Source of the DNA: Rhizobium sp. RU33A
Lineage (GTDB): Bacteria > Pseudomonadota > Alphaproteobacteria > Rhizobiales > Rhizobiaceae
DNA length: 64,000 bases
NCBI RefSeq assembly: GCF_900156055.1
Contig: NZ_FTMQ01000001.1
Coordinates: 496,001-560,000, forward strand
Direction of reading: 5' to 3'
A model generated the notes under the pieces. The model was given only the letters and a program-made list of their open reading frames with translations, was not told the origin of the DNA and did no database searches. Shown here piece after piece: positions 19,714 to 28,342 of the stretch. Within the stretch, counting starts at the first letter, position 1; each line of letters opens with the position of its first letter. Made by a program: the position numbers and the translations under genes.

Positions 19714-20925
19714 ATGAAATCGAAACTAGCCTGTTCTGTCGGCCTCGCGCTGTCAATCTCGAGCACTGCCATGGCTGCCGAACCATCGCGCTGGGAGACG
19801 CCGACCATGATCAACGGCCGGGCCGCCATGCTCATGCCGGAGCTGAATTATCTGACTTTCCAGCACATGGATCAGCTCTTCGCCACGCGGCCTGTGGCGG
19901 CAGGGGACACCAAGAGAGAACTGTCGCGTGAGGAGCGTGACATCGGCAACAGTTTCGTCTTCGAAGGCAAGGAGCAGGGGCTGGAAGACTTCCTCGAAAG
20001 CACGGCAACAAACGCGCTGCTGGTCATCAAGGACGGAAAGATCGTCAAGGAGATTTACCGCAACACCAGCGGTGAGCAGACCCGCTTCATGTCCTTTTCC
20101 ATGGCCAAGTCCATGCTGGCGACCATGATCGGCATCGCGATCTCCGAAGGCAAGATCAAAAGCGTCGATGACAAGGTCGTCGATTACCTGCCCGACTGGA
20201 AGGGCACGGCCTATGCGGATGTCACGATCCTCAATCTCCTGCGCATGCGCTCCGGCATCGACTGGAAGGAGATCTACGAGTTCGGCAGCGAGACCCAGCT
20301 CACCAAGGTCCACGACAATTCGCTGGTCGGCTACAAGTATCGCTGGTGCGACTATGCGCGCAACGAGGCAAAGCCGCTGAACGAACAGGGAAGCACCTTC
20401 AACTATTCGACCCTCGATACGTCCGTTCTCGGCTGCGTTCTGGAAGCAGCCACCGGCATGAAGGGGGCGGACTACATGAGCGAAAAGATCTGGAAGCCGG
20501 CCGGCATGGAGGCGCAGGCCTTCTACGTCCTCGACGGCTCGGACGCGGTTGGTCGCGAGTTCTATGGTGCGGGCTTCAACGCCACCCTTCGCGACTATGG
20601 CCGGTTTGGCCTGATGATGCTGGAAAACGGCAAGGTCGGGGAAACGCAGGTCGTCCCGCAAGACTGGGTCGAGGCCTCGACCGTTGCCCCCGCTGATTCC
20701 GAGGTGGTCGATCCTGAGGCAGGTTATGGCTATGGATACCAGTGGTGGACGATCAGCGGTTCGGACGCCTATTCCGCCGTCGGCCTCTACAATCAGTACG
20801 CCTATGTCGATCGGTCGAACAACGTGGTGATCGTCAAGCTCGCAGCCCCTGCGAGCCCGCTCGGCTACGAGCGCGAGAACCTGGACTTCTTCAAGCGCAT
20901 CTCGGAAACGCTCGCGACGAAATAG
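19714..20925 (+). CDS. Exported serine hydrolase, beta-lactamase/NylB-like family
   Basis: 403 residues with a signal peptide (MKSKLACSVGLALSISS, cleavage near AMA-AEP), so periplasmic. The penicillin-binding fold is shown by Ser129-x-x-Lys132 in FSMAKSMLA and a Tyr-Ser motif in FNYSTLDTSV. Overall layout (LLVIKDGKIVKE, YLPDWKGTAYADVTILNLLRM) resembles the class C beta-lactamase/6-aminohexanoate-dimer hydrolase group. Members cleave amides or esters; the substrate here is unknown. AAGGAGGA 7 bases before the ATG is strong. Likely under the divergent AraC regulator. Confidence 0.85.
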   Translation: MKSKLACSVGLALSISSTAMAAEPSRWETPTMINGRAAMLMPELNYLTFQHMDQLFATRPVAAGDTKRELSREERDIGNSFVFEGKEQGLEDFLESTATNALLVIKDGKIVKEIYRNTSGEQTRFMSFSMAKSMLATMIGIAISEGKIKSVDDKVVDYLPDWKGTAYADVTILNLLRMRSGIDWKEIYEFGSETQLTKVHDNSLVGYKYRWCDYARNEAKPLNEQGSTFNYSTLDTSVLGCVLEAATGMKGADYMSEKIWKPAGMEAQAFYVLDGSDAVGREFYGAGFNATLRDYGRFGLMMLENGKVGETQVVPQDWVEASTVAPADSEVVDPEAGYGYGYQWWTISGSDAYSAVGLYNQYAYVDRSNNVVIVKLAAPASPLGYERENLDFFKRISETLATK

Positions 20926-21037
20926 CCAAAGCCGGACGCGCCTGCAACACCAATAGCCCGGTCGTCGACACCAATCTGCGGCCGGGAGAGCGCGTTCGAC
21001 CGATCAAAAGAAACCTAAAAAATCTTTGGGGATGGAA

Positions 21038-21112
21038 TGGTGCTGCTAGAGAGATTTGAACTCTCGGCCTCTCCCTTACCAAGGGAGTGCTCTACCCCTG
21101 AGCTATAGCAGC
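21038..21112 (-). tRNA. tRNA-Thr (anticodon GGT)
   Basis: 75 bases including an encoded CCA. Acceptor arms GCTGCTA/TAGCAGC pair fully. The anticodon stem CTCCC/GGGAG holds loop TTGGTAA with anticodon GGT (plus-strand bases 21078-21080). The T arm GAGAG-TTCAAAT-CTCTC is intact. Confidence 0.96.
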
Positions 21113-21223
21113 ATCTGGCGGGCGACGCGTTTGGTCGGCCCTGAACGAGGCGCCTATTGCCATAGAGTTTCGGGCAGCGCAAGCGTAAAGCGTTTGGGCG
21201 GCGAAGTTTTGTGACGGGGGCGG

Positions 21224-21580
21224 ATGGGACTTTGCGATTTTCCTCCGATCGGTTATCACCCGCGGATGACGAAGGACCGGGAAAACAAGGGCGAAACGGA
21301 TGGTGGTCAGCCGGAAGGCCAGCCGCTCGCCGATCGTGGAAAACGTACGCTCTCTGATGCTGAAGCGCGTCGGCGTGAGCGAGCGGCGGCGAAGTTGCGT
21401 GAAAATCTCGCCCGCCGCAAACAGCAGTCGCGGGCGCGCCGCGCCGGCGAGGCCGAGGATGGCATAGGGTTGCCCGCCGCGCATTCGGCGTCGGTGGAGA
21501 CGATTGCAGAAGTCGAGGGCGGAGAAGGGGCGTGGGACAATGCCAATCCTGTCGCAAATTCGCCCAAACCCGGTGATTAA
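21224..21580 (+). CDS. Small charged protein upstream of murA, unknown function
   Basis: 118 residues from the ATG at 21224 (GGGGGCGG just upstream) or 104 from the ATG at 21266. The core RTLSDAEARRRERAAAKLRE plus NLARRKQQSRARR is a long basic, probably helical segment; the ends are acidic and disordered-looking. There is no signal peptide or membrane segment. It lies just before murA on the same strand and may share its transcript. I do not assign a function. The Arg-rich helix would suit nucleic-acid or ribosome contact, but that is only a guess. Confidence 0.6.
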   Translation: MGLCDFPPIGYHPRMTKDRENKGETDGGQPEGQPLADRGKRTLSDAEARRRERAAAKLRENLARRKQQSRARRAGEAEDGIGLPAAHSASVETIAEVEGGEGAWDNANPVANSPKPGD

Positions 21581-21706
21581 CCGAGCGTTGCGGCTTCAAT
21601 TGAACCGCCCGTTGTTTTCGTCTAAAGAGCCAGCCTCGCTGGATTGGCTTCCCCTCACACGTTCTCAAGGAAAGGCGGGCATCTCTCGCCCGTATCGCAG
21701 GCTCTC

Positions 21707-22999
21707 ATGGATCGCATCAGGATTGTTGGTGGCAATGCGTTGAACGGGATCATCCCGATCTCGGGCGCCAAGAACGCAGCGCTGCCCCTGATGATCGCCT
21801 CGCTTTTGACCTCCGACACGCTCACGCTGGAAAACGTGCCGCATCTGGCAGACGTAGAAGGCCTGATCCGCATTCTCGGCAATCATGGCGTCGACATCGC
21901 CGTCAACGGCCGCCGCGAGCATCAGGACGGTTCTTATTCGCGCACCGTGCATTTCACCTGCCGCACCGTGGCTGATACCACCGCACCTTACGAGCTGGTC
22001 TCGAAGATGCGCGCGAGCTTCTGGGTCATCGGCCCGCTGCTGGCCCGCGAAGGCCAGGCCCGCGTTTCGCTGCCGGGCGGTTGCGCCATCGGCACGCGTC
22101 CGGTCGATCTCTTCATCGAGGGCCTGACAGCGCTCGGCGCCGAGATGGAAATCGACGGCGGCTACATCAATGCCAAGGCGCCGAAGGGCGGCCTGATCGG
22201 TGCCCGCTACACCTTCCCAAAGGTCTCGGTTGGCGCGACCCATGTCATGCTGATGGCAGCTTCGCTTGCCCGCGGCACGACCGTGATCGGCAACGCCGCC
22301 CGCGAGCCTGAGGTGGTCGATCTCGCCAACTGCCTGAACGCCATGGGGGCGAAGATTTCAGGCGCCGGCACCGCTACCATCACGATCGAGGGTGTCACCA
22401 GCCTCTCCGGCGCGCGTCACCGGGTTCTGCCCGACCGCATCGAGACCGGCACCTATGCCATGGCCGTTGCCATGACCGGCGGTGACGTGACGCTGTCGGG
22501 TACCGACATCACGCTCCTCGACACGGCCATCGAGGCTATCCGCCGCGCTGGTGCCGAAGTGTCGGCCGTTGAAGGCGGCATCCGCGTCATCGGCCATGGC
22601 GATCAAATCCGCCCGGTCGATATCGTCACCGAACCTTTCCCGGGCTTCCCGACCGACCTGCAGGCGCAGTTCATGGGCCTGATGACCCGCGCGAACGGTG
22701 TCTCGCATGTCACCGAGACGATCTTCGAAAACCGCTTCATGCATGTGCAGGAGCTGGCCCGCCTCGGCGCCAAGATCACGCTGTCTGGCCAGACAGCCCG
22801 CATCGAAGGCGTCACCCGCCTGCGTGGCGCCCCGGTCATGGCAACCGATCTGCGCGCTTCGGTGTCGCTCGTCATCGCCGGCCTGGCCGCCGAAGGCGAG
22901 ACCATGGTCAGCCGCGTCTACCATCTCGACCGTGGTTTCGAGCGCCTGGAAGAAAAGCTCACCCGCTGCGGTGCCATCGTCGAGCGCATCAGCGACTGA
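21707..22999 (+). CDS. murA: UDP-N-acetylglucosamine 1-carboxyvinyltransferase
   Basis: A 430-residue first committed enzyme of peptidoglycan synthesis; it transfers enolpyruvate from PEP to UDP-GlcNAc in the cytoplasm. The start MDRIRIVGG with [11 protein letters not shown] is standard. The catalytic loop cysteine is Cys126 in [15 protein letters not shown], so fosfomycin sensitivity is expected (fosfomycin-resistant MurAs have Asp here). The C-terminal region has [11 protein letters not shown] and [10 protein letters not shown]. The frame is open upstream to 21644, but the conserved N-terminus fixes 21707. Confidence 0.97.
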   Translation: MDRIRIVGGNALNGIIPISGAKNAALPLMIASLLTSDTLTLENVPHLADVEGLIRILGNHGVDIAVNGRREHQDGSYSRTVHFTCRTVADTTAPYELVSKMRASFWVIGPLLAREGQARVSLPGGCAIGTRPVDLFIEGLTALGAEMEIDGGYINAKAPKGGLIGARYTFPKVSVGATHVMLMAASLARGTTVIGNAAREPEVVDLANCLNAMGAKISGAGTATITIEGVTSLSGARHRVLPDRIETGTYAMAVAMTGGDVTLSGTDITLLDTAIEAIRRAGAEVSAVEGGIRVIGHGDQIRPVDIVTEPFPGFPTDLQAQFMGLMTRANGVSHVTETIFENRFMHVQELARLGAKITLSGQTARIEGVTRLRGAPVMATDLRASVSLVIAGLAAEGETMVSRVYHLDRGFERLEEKLTRCGAIVERISD

Positions 23000-23033
23000 G
23001 CCCTCGGCTCGGGCGCACTCTTTCACAGCGATG

Positions 23034-23058
23034 CGGGGCGAAAAGTCTTTTTGCCCCG
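23034..23058. repeat. Palindrome between murA and the DUF2948 gene
   Basis: CGGGGCGAAAAG and CTTTTTGCCCCG form a near-perfect palindrome around one central base (one G-T pair). The loop is too tight for a standard terminator, though the T-rich right arm could still act as one. It lies 35 bases after the murA stop. Confidence 0.45.
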
Positions 23059-23137
23059 TTGCCACTGGACAAGCCGCAACCTATGTCCAAAACATGAATT
23101 CGACGGGCACCGCCGAGAGGCGATACTGTGAGGTGAC

Positions 23138-23575
23138 ATGACGGACCTGAAGCTGCTGGCGCTCGATGCCGATGATCTCGCGATCATCTCGGCCCACATG
23201 CAGGACGCCGTGTTCAAGGTCGGTGACCTGAGCTTTTCGGCCCGCTCGGGCCTGTTTTCGCTCGCCGCCAACCGCTTCGTCTGGGAAAAGGCGGCACGCG
23301 CAACCAAGAGCTTCGAGCGCCGTCGTGCGGCCTTGAGCTTCAAGCGCGTCGAGGCGGTTCGCTCGATCGGTTTCGACCGAGGCAAGGCCGAGGAAGTCAT
23401 GAGCCTGCTCGCGATCCGTTACGTGCCCAAGGGCGACGGTCCCGATGGCGTCGTCGAGCTCGTCTTGGCAGGCGGTGGTATGGTTGCCCTCGAAGTGGAA
23501 TGCATCGAGGCCCAGCTTGCCGATATCGGCGGCGCCTGGGAAACGACGGCTCGGCCGGAACACGAGGCCGGCTGA
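23138..23575 (+). CDS. DUF2948 family protein
   Basis: A 145-residue alphaproteobacterial conserved protein whose function is not known. It begins LKLLALDADDLAIISAHMQD and contains FERRRAALSFKRV, typical of the family. GAGGTGAC lies directly before the ATG. It is always found near murA and hisD in rhizobia, as here, but no mechanism follows from that. The last codons (HEAG and stop) lie inside a 15-base sequence that is repeated 39 bases further on. Confidence 0.85.
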   Translation: MTDLKLLALDADDLAIISAHMQDAVFKVGDLSFSARSGLFSLAANRFVWEKAARATKSFERRRAALSFKRVEAVRSIGFDRGKAEEVMSLLAIRYVPKGDGPDGVVELVLAGGGMVALEVECIEAQLADIGGAWETTARPEHEAG

Positions 23576-23614
23576 GACGGCTGGATCGCGGGGCTGGCTC
23601 ACGAGGCCGGCTGA
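23561..23614. repeat. 15-bp direct repeat spanning the DUF2948 stop codon
   Basis: CACGAGGCCGGCTGA occurs at 23561-23575 (ending in the stop codon) and again at 23600-23614. The 39-base period is a multiple of three, as if a small tandem duplication had occurred at the 3' end of the gene. Confidence 0.7.
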
Positions 23615-23683
23615 TGAGGCCGAGTGGCGGGCAATCGTCGCGGCTTGATTGAATTGAGAATGCTTGAGAGGGAAATACTGGGC

Positions 23684-24982
23684 GTGGCAATCTGGCTGGA
23701 TCAGGCATCGGGAGATTTCGAGGCGCGTTTTGCGGCCTTCCTGACGACCAAGCGTGAAGTTTCCGACGACGTCAACGATGTCGTGCGCAAGATCATCGAC
23801 GATGTGCGCGCGCGTGGCGATGCGGCACTCGCCGACTATTCCAAACGCTTCGATGGCGTGGATTTTTCGACCGTTTCCATGCGGGTGACGGATGAAGAGA
23901 TTGCAGCAGCACTCGCCTCGACTGCGCCTGAGCTGATCGACGCTCTGAATCTCGCCGCCGAGCGCATCGAGCGTCACCATGCCCGGCAGATGCCGAAGGA
24001 CGACATTTACGAGGATGCGATCGGGGTCGGACTCGGATCGCGCTGGACGGCGATCGATGCCGTCGGCCTTTACGTGCCTGGCGGCACGGCGAGCTACCCG
24101 AGCTCGGTGTTGATGAATGCGCTGCCGGCCAAGGTGGCAGGCGTTCCGCGCGTTGTCATGGTCGTGCCGGCAACGGGCGGGACCATCAACCCGACCGTGC
24201 TGGCAGCCGCGAGCATTGCCGGTGTCACCGAGATCTATCGCATTGGCGGCGCCCAGGCCGTGGCAGCCCTTGCCTATGGCACAGAGACGATCGCGCCGGT
24301 TGCCAAGATCGTCGGCCCGGGCAATGCCTATGTCGCGGCGGCCAAGCGCCACGTCTTCGGCACCGTCGGCATCGACATGATCGCCGGTCCCTCCGAAGTC
24401 CTCATCATCGCCGACAAAGACAATGACCCGGATTGGCTGGCGGCCGACCTTCTCGCCCAGGCCGAGCACGATCCGGGCGCCCAGTCCATCGTCATCACCG
24501 ACAATCGCGCACTTGGCGAGGCGGTGGAAGCGGCTGTTGAACGGCAGCTGAAATCCTTGCCGCGCGCCGAGACGGCCTCGGCCAGCTGGCGCGATTTCGG
24601 CGCGATCATCATGGTCGAGACGCTTGAGGATTCGATACCTCTGGCCAATCGGATCGCAGCCGAGCATCTGGAACTCGCCGTCGACGATCCGGAGCCGCTG
24701 ATCGAAGGCATCCGAAATGCCGGTGCGATCTTCGTCGGTCGCCATACGCCGGAAGTGATCGGCGACTATGTCGGCGGTTCGAACCACGTTCTGCCGACAG
24801 CGCGATCCGCACGCTTCTCCTCGGGGCTGGGAGTGCTTGACTATGTCAAGCGCACCTCGATCCTGCGGCTCGGGCCGGAGCAGTTGCGCAAGCTTGCGCC
24901 GGCTGCAATTGCGCTGGCGAAATCGGAAGGGCTCGAAGCCCATGCCCGCTCCGTCGCCATCCGCCTCAATCTCGGGGACTAG
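23684..24982 (+). CDS. hisD: Histidinol dehydrogenase
   Basis: 432 residues; oxidises L-histidinol to L-histidine in two NAD-dependent steps, the last stage of histidine synthesis. Family marks: AVGLYVPGGTASYPSSVLMN, GPGNAYVAAAKR, IAGPSEVLI (metal/substrate site) and GGSNHVLPT. I choose the GTG at 23684 because the conserved N-terminus (VAIWLDQASGDFEARF) starts there and GAGAGGGA lies about 9 bases upstream; an ATG at 23660 is in frame. Downstream UPF0262 starts 3 bases after the stop, so the two are co-transcribed. Confidence 0.95.
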   Translation: MAIWLDQASGDFEARFAAFLTTKREVSDDVNDVVRKIIDDVRARGDAALADYSKRFDGVDFSTVSMRVTDEEIAAALASTAPELIDALNLAAERIERHHARQMPKDDIYEDAIGVGLGSRWTAIDAVGLYVPGGTASYPSSVLMNALPAKVAGVPRVVMVVPATGGTINPTVLAAASIAGVTEIYRIGGAQAVAALAYGTETIAPVAKIVGPGNAYVAAAKRHVFGTVGIDMIAGPSEVLIIADKDNDPDWLAADLLAQAEHDPGAQSIVITDNRALGEAVEAAVERQLKSLPRAETASASWRDFGAIIMVETLEDSIPLANRIAAEHLELAVDDPEPLIEGIRNAGAIFVGRHTPEVIGDYVGGSNHVLPTARSARFSSGLGVLDYVKRTSILRLGPEQLRKLAPAAIALAKSEGLEAHARSVAIRLNLGD

Positions 24983-24985
24983 CAC

Positions 24986-25459
24986 ATGGCGGCGGGCGAC
25001 TTCCGGCTCTCAGATGTCGTGCTGGACGAGACCATCGGGCGCTCGACCCCTGATGTCGAGCATGAGCGGGCGGTCGCCATCTTCGATCTGATCGAGGAGA
25101 ACTCCTTCGAGCCTGTTGGTCATGCCGGCGGTCCCTACAAGCTCTACCTGTCGCTGGTCGACCGCAAGCTCGTCTTCTCGATCAAGACGGAAAGCGGTGA
25201 GCACGTGGCCGTCCACATCCTCTCGCTCACGCCCCTGCAGCGGATCATCAAGGACTACTTCATGATCTGCGAGAGCTACTACGAGGCGATCCGTTCCTCG
25301 ACACCCTCGCAGATCGAGGCGATCGATATGGGACGCCGGGGCATCCACAATGACGGCTCGCAGACGCTGATGGATAGGCTCTCGGGCAAGATCAAGCTCG
25401 ACTTCGATACCGCCCGCCGTCTCTTTACCCTGGTCTGCGTGCTCTATTGGCGGGGCTAG
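24986..25459 (+). CDS. UPF0262 family protein
   Basis: A 157-residue conserved alphaproteobacterial protein. It starts within 4 bases of the hisD stop, and the phosphatase-like gene begins 5 bases after its own stop, so all three form one operon. Visible features are [40 protein letters not shown], and [20 protein letters not shown], all typical of the family. No membrane segment or known catalytic motif is seen. Function is unknown. Confidence 0.88.
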   Translation: MAAGDFRLSDVVLDETIGRSTPDVEHERAVAIFDLIEENSFEPVGHAGGPYKLYLSLVDRKLVFSIKTESGEHVAVHILSLTPLQRIIKDYFMICESYYEAIRSSTPSQIEAIDMGRRGIHNDGSQTLMDRLSGKIKLDFDTARRLFTLVCVLYWRG

Positions 25460-25464
25460 GGCCG

Positions 25465-25926
25465 ATGACCGAGGGCGCAAACGAGAACCGCCGCCCCTCG
25501 CGGCCGAGCGCTGTCCTCTTCATGTGCGGCCAGAACGTCATTCGCAGTCCCATGGCCGAGGCCATCGCCCGGCAGGCTCTGCCGTCGGGGACTTGGGTCG
25601 CCTCGGCCGGCGTCAAGAAGGGCGAGCGCGATCCCTTCGTGGATGTCGTGCTGGACGAGATCGGCCTTTCGCTCGGCCGCCGCCAGCCCCAGACGCTGGA
25701 GGATATGGAAGACGACTACTTCGACCTGGTGATTACCCTGACGCCGGAAGCCCATCACGCAGCCCTCGAGTTGACCCGGTCTTCCGCAGTCGAGGTGGAA
25801 TACTGGCCGATGCCGGATCCAACGGTCGAGACCGGCAGCCGCGAGCAGCGGCTTTCCGCCTATCGCGACGTGCGGGATCGCCTCACAAAGCTGATCCGGG
25901 ACAGGATGGTCCTCGCCCCGGATTAG
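25465..25926 (+). CDS. Low-molecular-weight protein-tyrosine-phosphatase-like protein
   Basis: 153 residues with the phosphate-binding loop Cys21-x5-Arg27 (FMCGQNVIRSPMAEA) and a late WPMPDPT segment supplying the general-acid Asp, as in low-molecular-weight phosphatases and arsenate reductases of that fold. The loop sequence CGQNVIRS differs from the usual CLGNICRS. The gene sits in a biosynthetic operon with no ars genes, so a phosphatase role is more likely than arsenate reduction. Start ATG at 25465 has AGGG just upstream. Confidence 0.82.
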   Translation: MTEGANENRRPSRPSAVLFMCGQNVIRSPMAEAIARQALPSGTWVASAGVKKGERDPFVDVVLDEIGLSLGRRQPQTLEDMEDDYFDLVITLTPEAHHAALELTRSSAVEVEYWPMPDPTVETGSREQRLSAYRDVRDRLTKLIRDRMVLAPD

Positions 25927-26069
25927 CGGCGGTTTCGCCCCACCTGAAACAAATTCCAAAAGCCGAATCTACAAGGTTCACAAATGCCGGGCGATTGTGT
26001 AGTTTCCGCCCACATTTTCAGGGGCCCCTTGTGCGCCCCTCCTAAAACCCCAAGAAAGACAACCGCTCT

Positions 26070-26288
26070 ATGGCAAAAGAAGAAGTCCTCGAATTCCCCG
26101 GCGTCGTCACGGAATTGCTGCCGAACGCCACCTTCCGCGTAAAGCTTGAAAACGAACACGAAATCATCGCCCATACCGCGGGCCGCATGCGCAAGAACCG
26201 TATCCGCGTTCTCGCCGGCGACAAGGTCCTGGTCGAGATGACCCCTTACGACCTGACAAAGGGCCGTATCACCTACCGCTTCAAGTAA
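26070..26288 (+). CDS. infA: Translation initiation factor IF-1
   Basis: A complete 72-residue OB-fold protein that binds the ribosomal A site during initiation. The sequence starts [19 protein letters not shown] and ends KGRITYRFK, full length and canonical. A 143-base gap upstream gives room for its own promoter. No defects are seen. Confidence 0.98.
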   Translation: MAKEEVLEFPGVVTELLPNATFRVKLENEHEIIAHTAGRMRKNRIRVLAGDKVLVEMTPYDLTKGRITYRFK

Positions 26289-26328
26289 ACCTTGGGCCAA
26301 GACCTTAAGGCTTGAGGAGCGCGTTCGG

Positions 26329-26949
26329 ATGGAATTGAGACAGAAGCTGATTTTGGCCTCCGGGTCGCCGCGCCGCGTGGATCTCCTCAAGCAGGCAGGT
26401 ATCGATCCCGCACGCCTGATGCCGATGGATCTCGATGAGACTCCGAAGAAGTCGGAGCATCCGCGCTCGCTCGCTCGCCGCCTGTCGGCAGACAAGGCGA
26501 GGGCGGCTCATCTGCAGGTGCGCAAGGATCTGACCTGGGGCGATAGCTACATTCTTGCTGCCGACACCGTGGTCGCGGTCGGGCGCCGCATCCTGCCCAA
26601 GGCTGAACTGATGCAGGAGGCCTCCTCGGCCCTGCATCTTCTGTCGGGCCGCAGCCACTGGGTCTTCACTGGGGTCTGCCTGATCGCCCCTGATGGCAAG
26701 CTGCGCCAGAAGATCGTCGAGACCAAGGTCCGCTTCAAGCGCCTCTCCGGCTACGACATCGAATGCTACCTCGCGTCAGGCGAATGGCGTGGCAAGGCCG
26801 GTGCCTATGCCATCCAGGGCATCGCCGGCAGCTTCGTCCAGAAGATCGTCGGCTCCTACACCAATGTCGTCGGCCTGCCGCTCTTTGAGACGTTGCAGAT
26901 GCTCTCGGGCGACGGCTATGACGTGCATACGGGCTGGACGGAGGGCTGA
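26329..26949 (+). CDS. maf: Maf-like nucleotide pyrophosphatase
   Basis: 206 residues. The N-terminal [19 protein letters not shown] is the Maf signature; [15 protein letters not shown] carries the catalytic Asp, and [13 protein letters not shown] and GLPLFET close the active site. Maf proteins hydrolyse non-canonical or canonical dNTPs/UTP to monophosphates and pyrophosphate; which branch this belongs to is unresolved. GAGGAG lies 8-13 bases upstream. yacG follows after 2 bases. Confidence 0.93.
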   Translation: MELRQKLILASGSPRRVDLLKQAGIDPARLMPMDLDETPKKSEHPRSLARRLSADKARAAHLQVRKDLTWGDSYILAADTVVAVGRRILPKAELMQEASSALHLLSGRSHWVFTGVCLIAPDGKLRQKIVETKVRFKRLSGYDIECYLASGEWRGKAGAYAIQGIAGSFVQKIVGSYTNVVGLPLFETLQMLSGDGYDVHTGWTEG

Positions 26950-26951
26950 CC

Positions 26952-27164
26952 ATGGCGGACGGAGACGAACAGCGGACCGCCAAGGTCGAGCCGCTGCGCA
27001 AGACGCGGCCATGCCCCGAATGCAGCCGTCCCTCGACGCGGGACAATTACCCGTTCTGCTCCGATCGCTGCCGAAATCTCGACCTCTCTCGCTGGCTGAA
27101 GGGCTCCTACGCCATCCCGGTTGCCGACGACGAGTCCAAGGCGGACGACGACTACCGCGACTGA
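26952..27164 (+). CDS. yacG: DNA gyrase inhibitor YacG
   Basis: A 70-residue zinc protein. Its four zinc ligands are visible: Cys21 and Cys24 (CPEC), Cys36 and Cys40 (CSDRC), followed by the RNLDLSRWLKG segment typical of YacG. In E. coli YacG binds GyrB and blocks DNA binding. The start is 2 bases after the maf stop, so translation is likely coupled. Confidence 0.93.
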   Translation: MADGDEQRTAKVEPLRKTRPCPECSRPSTRDNYPFCSDRCRNLDLSRWLKGSYAIPVADDESKADDDYRD

Positions 27165-27308
27165 TCGCTCGCCGGCCGTAAAGCCTGTTCGCGACCTCCC
27201 CCGATCCCCTTGTTCTCGTTCATCTTTCAGCGATTTTCACATCTTCTTCAAAAAAGTGGTCGAAGCCGCTGGACATGGCCGAACAAGATGTTATAACCCC
27301 GCTCGCTC

Positions 27309-27345
27309 CCGGGGAAACGCCCCGGCGGTCTTGAAATAAAGACCG
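27309..27345. repeat. Two small hairpins before tRNA-Phe
   Basis: CCGGGG/CCCCGG (27309-27325) and CGGTCTT/AAGACCG (27326-27345) are adjacent. Neither has a following T run. They may mark the 5' flank or processing of the tRNA transcript. The rest of 27165-27370 holds no gene that I can support. Confidence 0.4.
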
Positions 27346-27370
27346 GCAGGCTTTGCAAACAAGCCGAGAT

Positions 27371-27446
27371 GCCCGGATAGCTCAGTTGGTAGAGCAGCGG
27401 ATTGAAAATCCGCGTGTCGGTGGTTCAAATCCGCCTCCGGGCACCA
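27371..27446 (+). tRNA. tRNA-Phe (anticodon GAA)
   Basis: 76 bases with encoded CCA. Acceptor arms GCCCGGA/TCCGGGC; anticodon stem CGGAT/ATCCG around the GAA anticodon (TTGAAAA loop); T arm with GGTTCAAATCC. It follows yacG, a common order in Rhizobiaceae. No second copy of its 3' end is seen in the window, so there is no evidence of an integrated element here. Confidence 0.97.
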
Positions 27447-27670
27447 TTCCCCGAACTTAAAAGATTGAACGTCTCCTCATCCCTTGGGTTTTGCGCAAAG
27501 CGTTTGCTTTGGCGTCCTTAAAAGGTCGGGCGTTACATCTGCATCTTAGGTCTTTCTTCACGGTGATCGGCGCTTCCTATTCCCGCACGCAGTGGTTCTG
27601 CGGCGCTGCTGGACCAAGCCCGACATTTTCACAGGCTGTCCTCTCATCTGATTGACCGCTGACGATTTTT

Positions 27671-27712
27671 GATTTACGACTGACGAAATCCGAATATCGT
27701 CAGTCGTAAATC
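27671..27712. promoter_or_regulatory. Perfect 16-bp-arm palindrome, probable TetR operator
   Basis: GATTTACGACTGACGA (27671-27686) is repeated exactly in inverse at 27697-27712 with a 10-base spacer. The right arm ends 3 bases before the tetR-family start codon, so a bound protein would block transcription or translation initiation. A third, partial half-site, CGCTGACGA, lies at about 27657-27665. This is a typical place for autoregulation by a TetR repressor of an efflux operon. The rest of 27447-27670 shows nothing else that I can name. Confidence 0.82.
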
Positions 27713-27715
27713 ATC

Positions 27716-28318
27716 ATGACCCCGAGCACAGTCCAATCCACCGAGACAGCCGATATGGCCACCCGCATCCTTGAGGCGGCGGAGGGGCAGTTTCGACACT
27801 ATGGCTATAGCAAGACGACCGTCGCCGATGTGGCGAAGGAACTCGGCATGTCGCCTGCCAACATCTACAGGTTCTTCGGCTCGAAGAGCGAGTTGCTGGA
27901 GGGTGTCTGTGCCCGCCTCTTGCATCAGAGCCTGTCAAGCGCCCAATCCATCGCCGCCCTGCCGGTCAGCGCCGAGGAAAGGCTGCGCCGTTATTCCATG
28001 ACGCTTTTCGAGTTCACCGTGGTCACCATGCTCGATGAGCGCAAGGTGCATGACATGGTCGTGGCCGCGATCGAGCAGAGCTGGGGTGTCATCGATCAAC
28101 ATATCGACGAGCTGCAGGCCATCCTGACCGACATCATTGCCGAAGGCATGGAAAAGGGAGAGTTCGCCAAGAGCGATCCGGCCCATGCGGCGCGCTGTTT
28201 CGGCGCGGCGACCTCGCCATTGCACCATCCCCAGATGGTCGCCCAGTGTATCGGCAAGACCAATCGCGCTGGTCCGGAAGACCTGACCGAATTTGCCATC
28301 CGAGCCCTCAAAGTCTGA
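27716..28318 (+). CDS. TetR/AcrR family repressor
   Basis: 200 residues. The N-terminal helix-turn-helix is clear: ATRILEAAEGQFRHYGYSKT, then VADVAKELGMSPANIYRFFGSK. The C-terminal ligand-binding domain is variable, as expected. It is the first gene of an operon with a membrane-fusion protein and an RND pump and probably represses all three. The ATG at 27716 touches the palindromic operator and has no clear ribosome site, so a leaderless message is possible; a second ATG at 27755 is in frame. Confidence 0.9.
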   Translation: MTPSTVQSTETADMATRILEAAEGQFRHYGYSKTTVADVAKELGMSPANIYRFFGSKSELLEGVCARLLHQSLSSAQSIAALPVSAEERLRRYSMTLFEFTVVTMLDERKVHDMVVAAIEQSWGVIDQHIDELQAILTDIIAEGMEKGEFAKSDPAHAARCFGAATSPLHHPQMVAQCIGKTNRAGPEDLTEFAIRALKV

Positions 28319-28342
28319 GACCCCCGCAGGGGAGGAACCACT

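Noticed and set aside
23081..24985. Long minus-strand frame across DUF2948 and hisD
   Set aside because: It spans two real plus-strand genes and an intergenic region and has no recognisable domain; typical GC-rich shadow.
27371..28318. Genomic island boundary at tRNA-Phe
   Set aside because: No repeat of the tRNA 3' end, no integrase and no change in gene style beyond the efflux operon.
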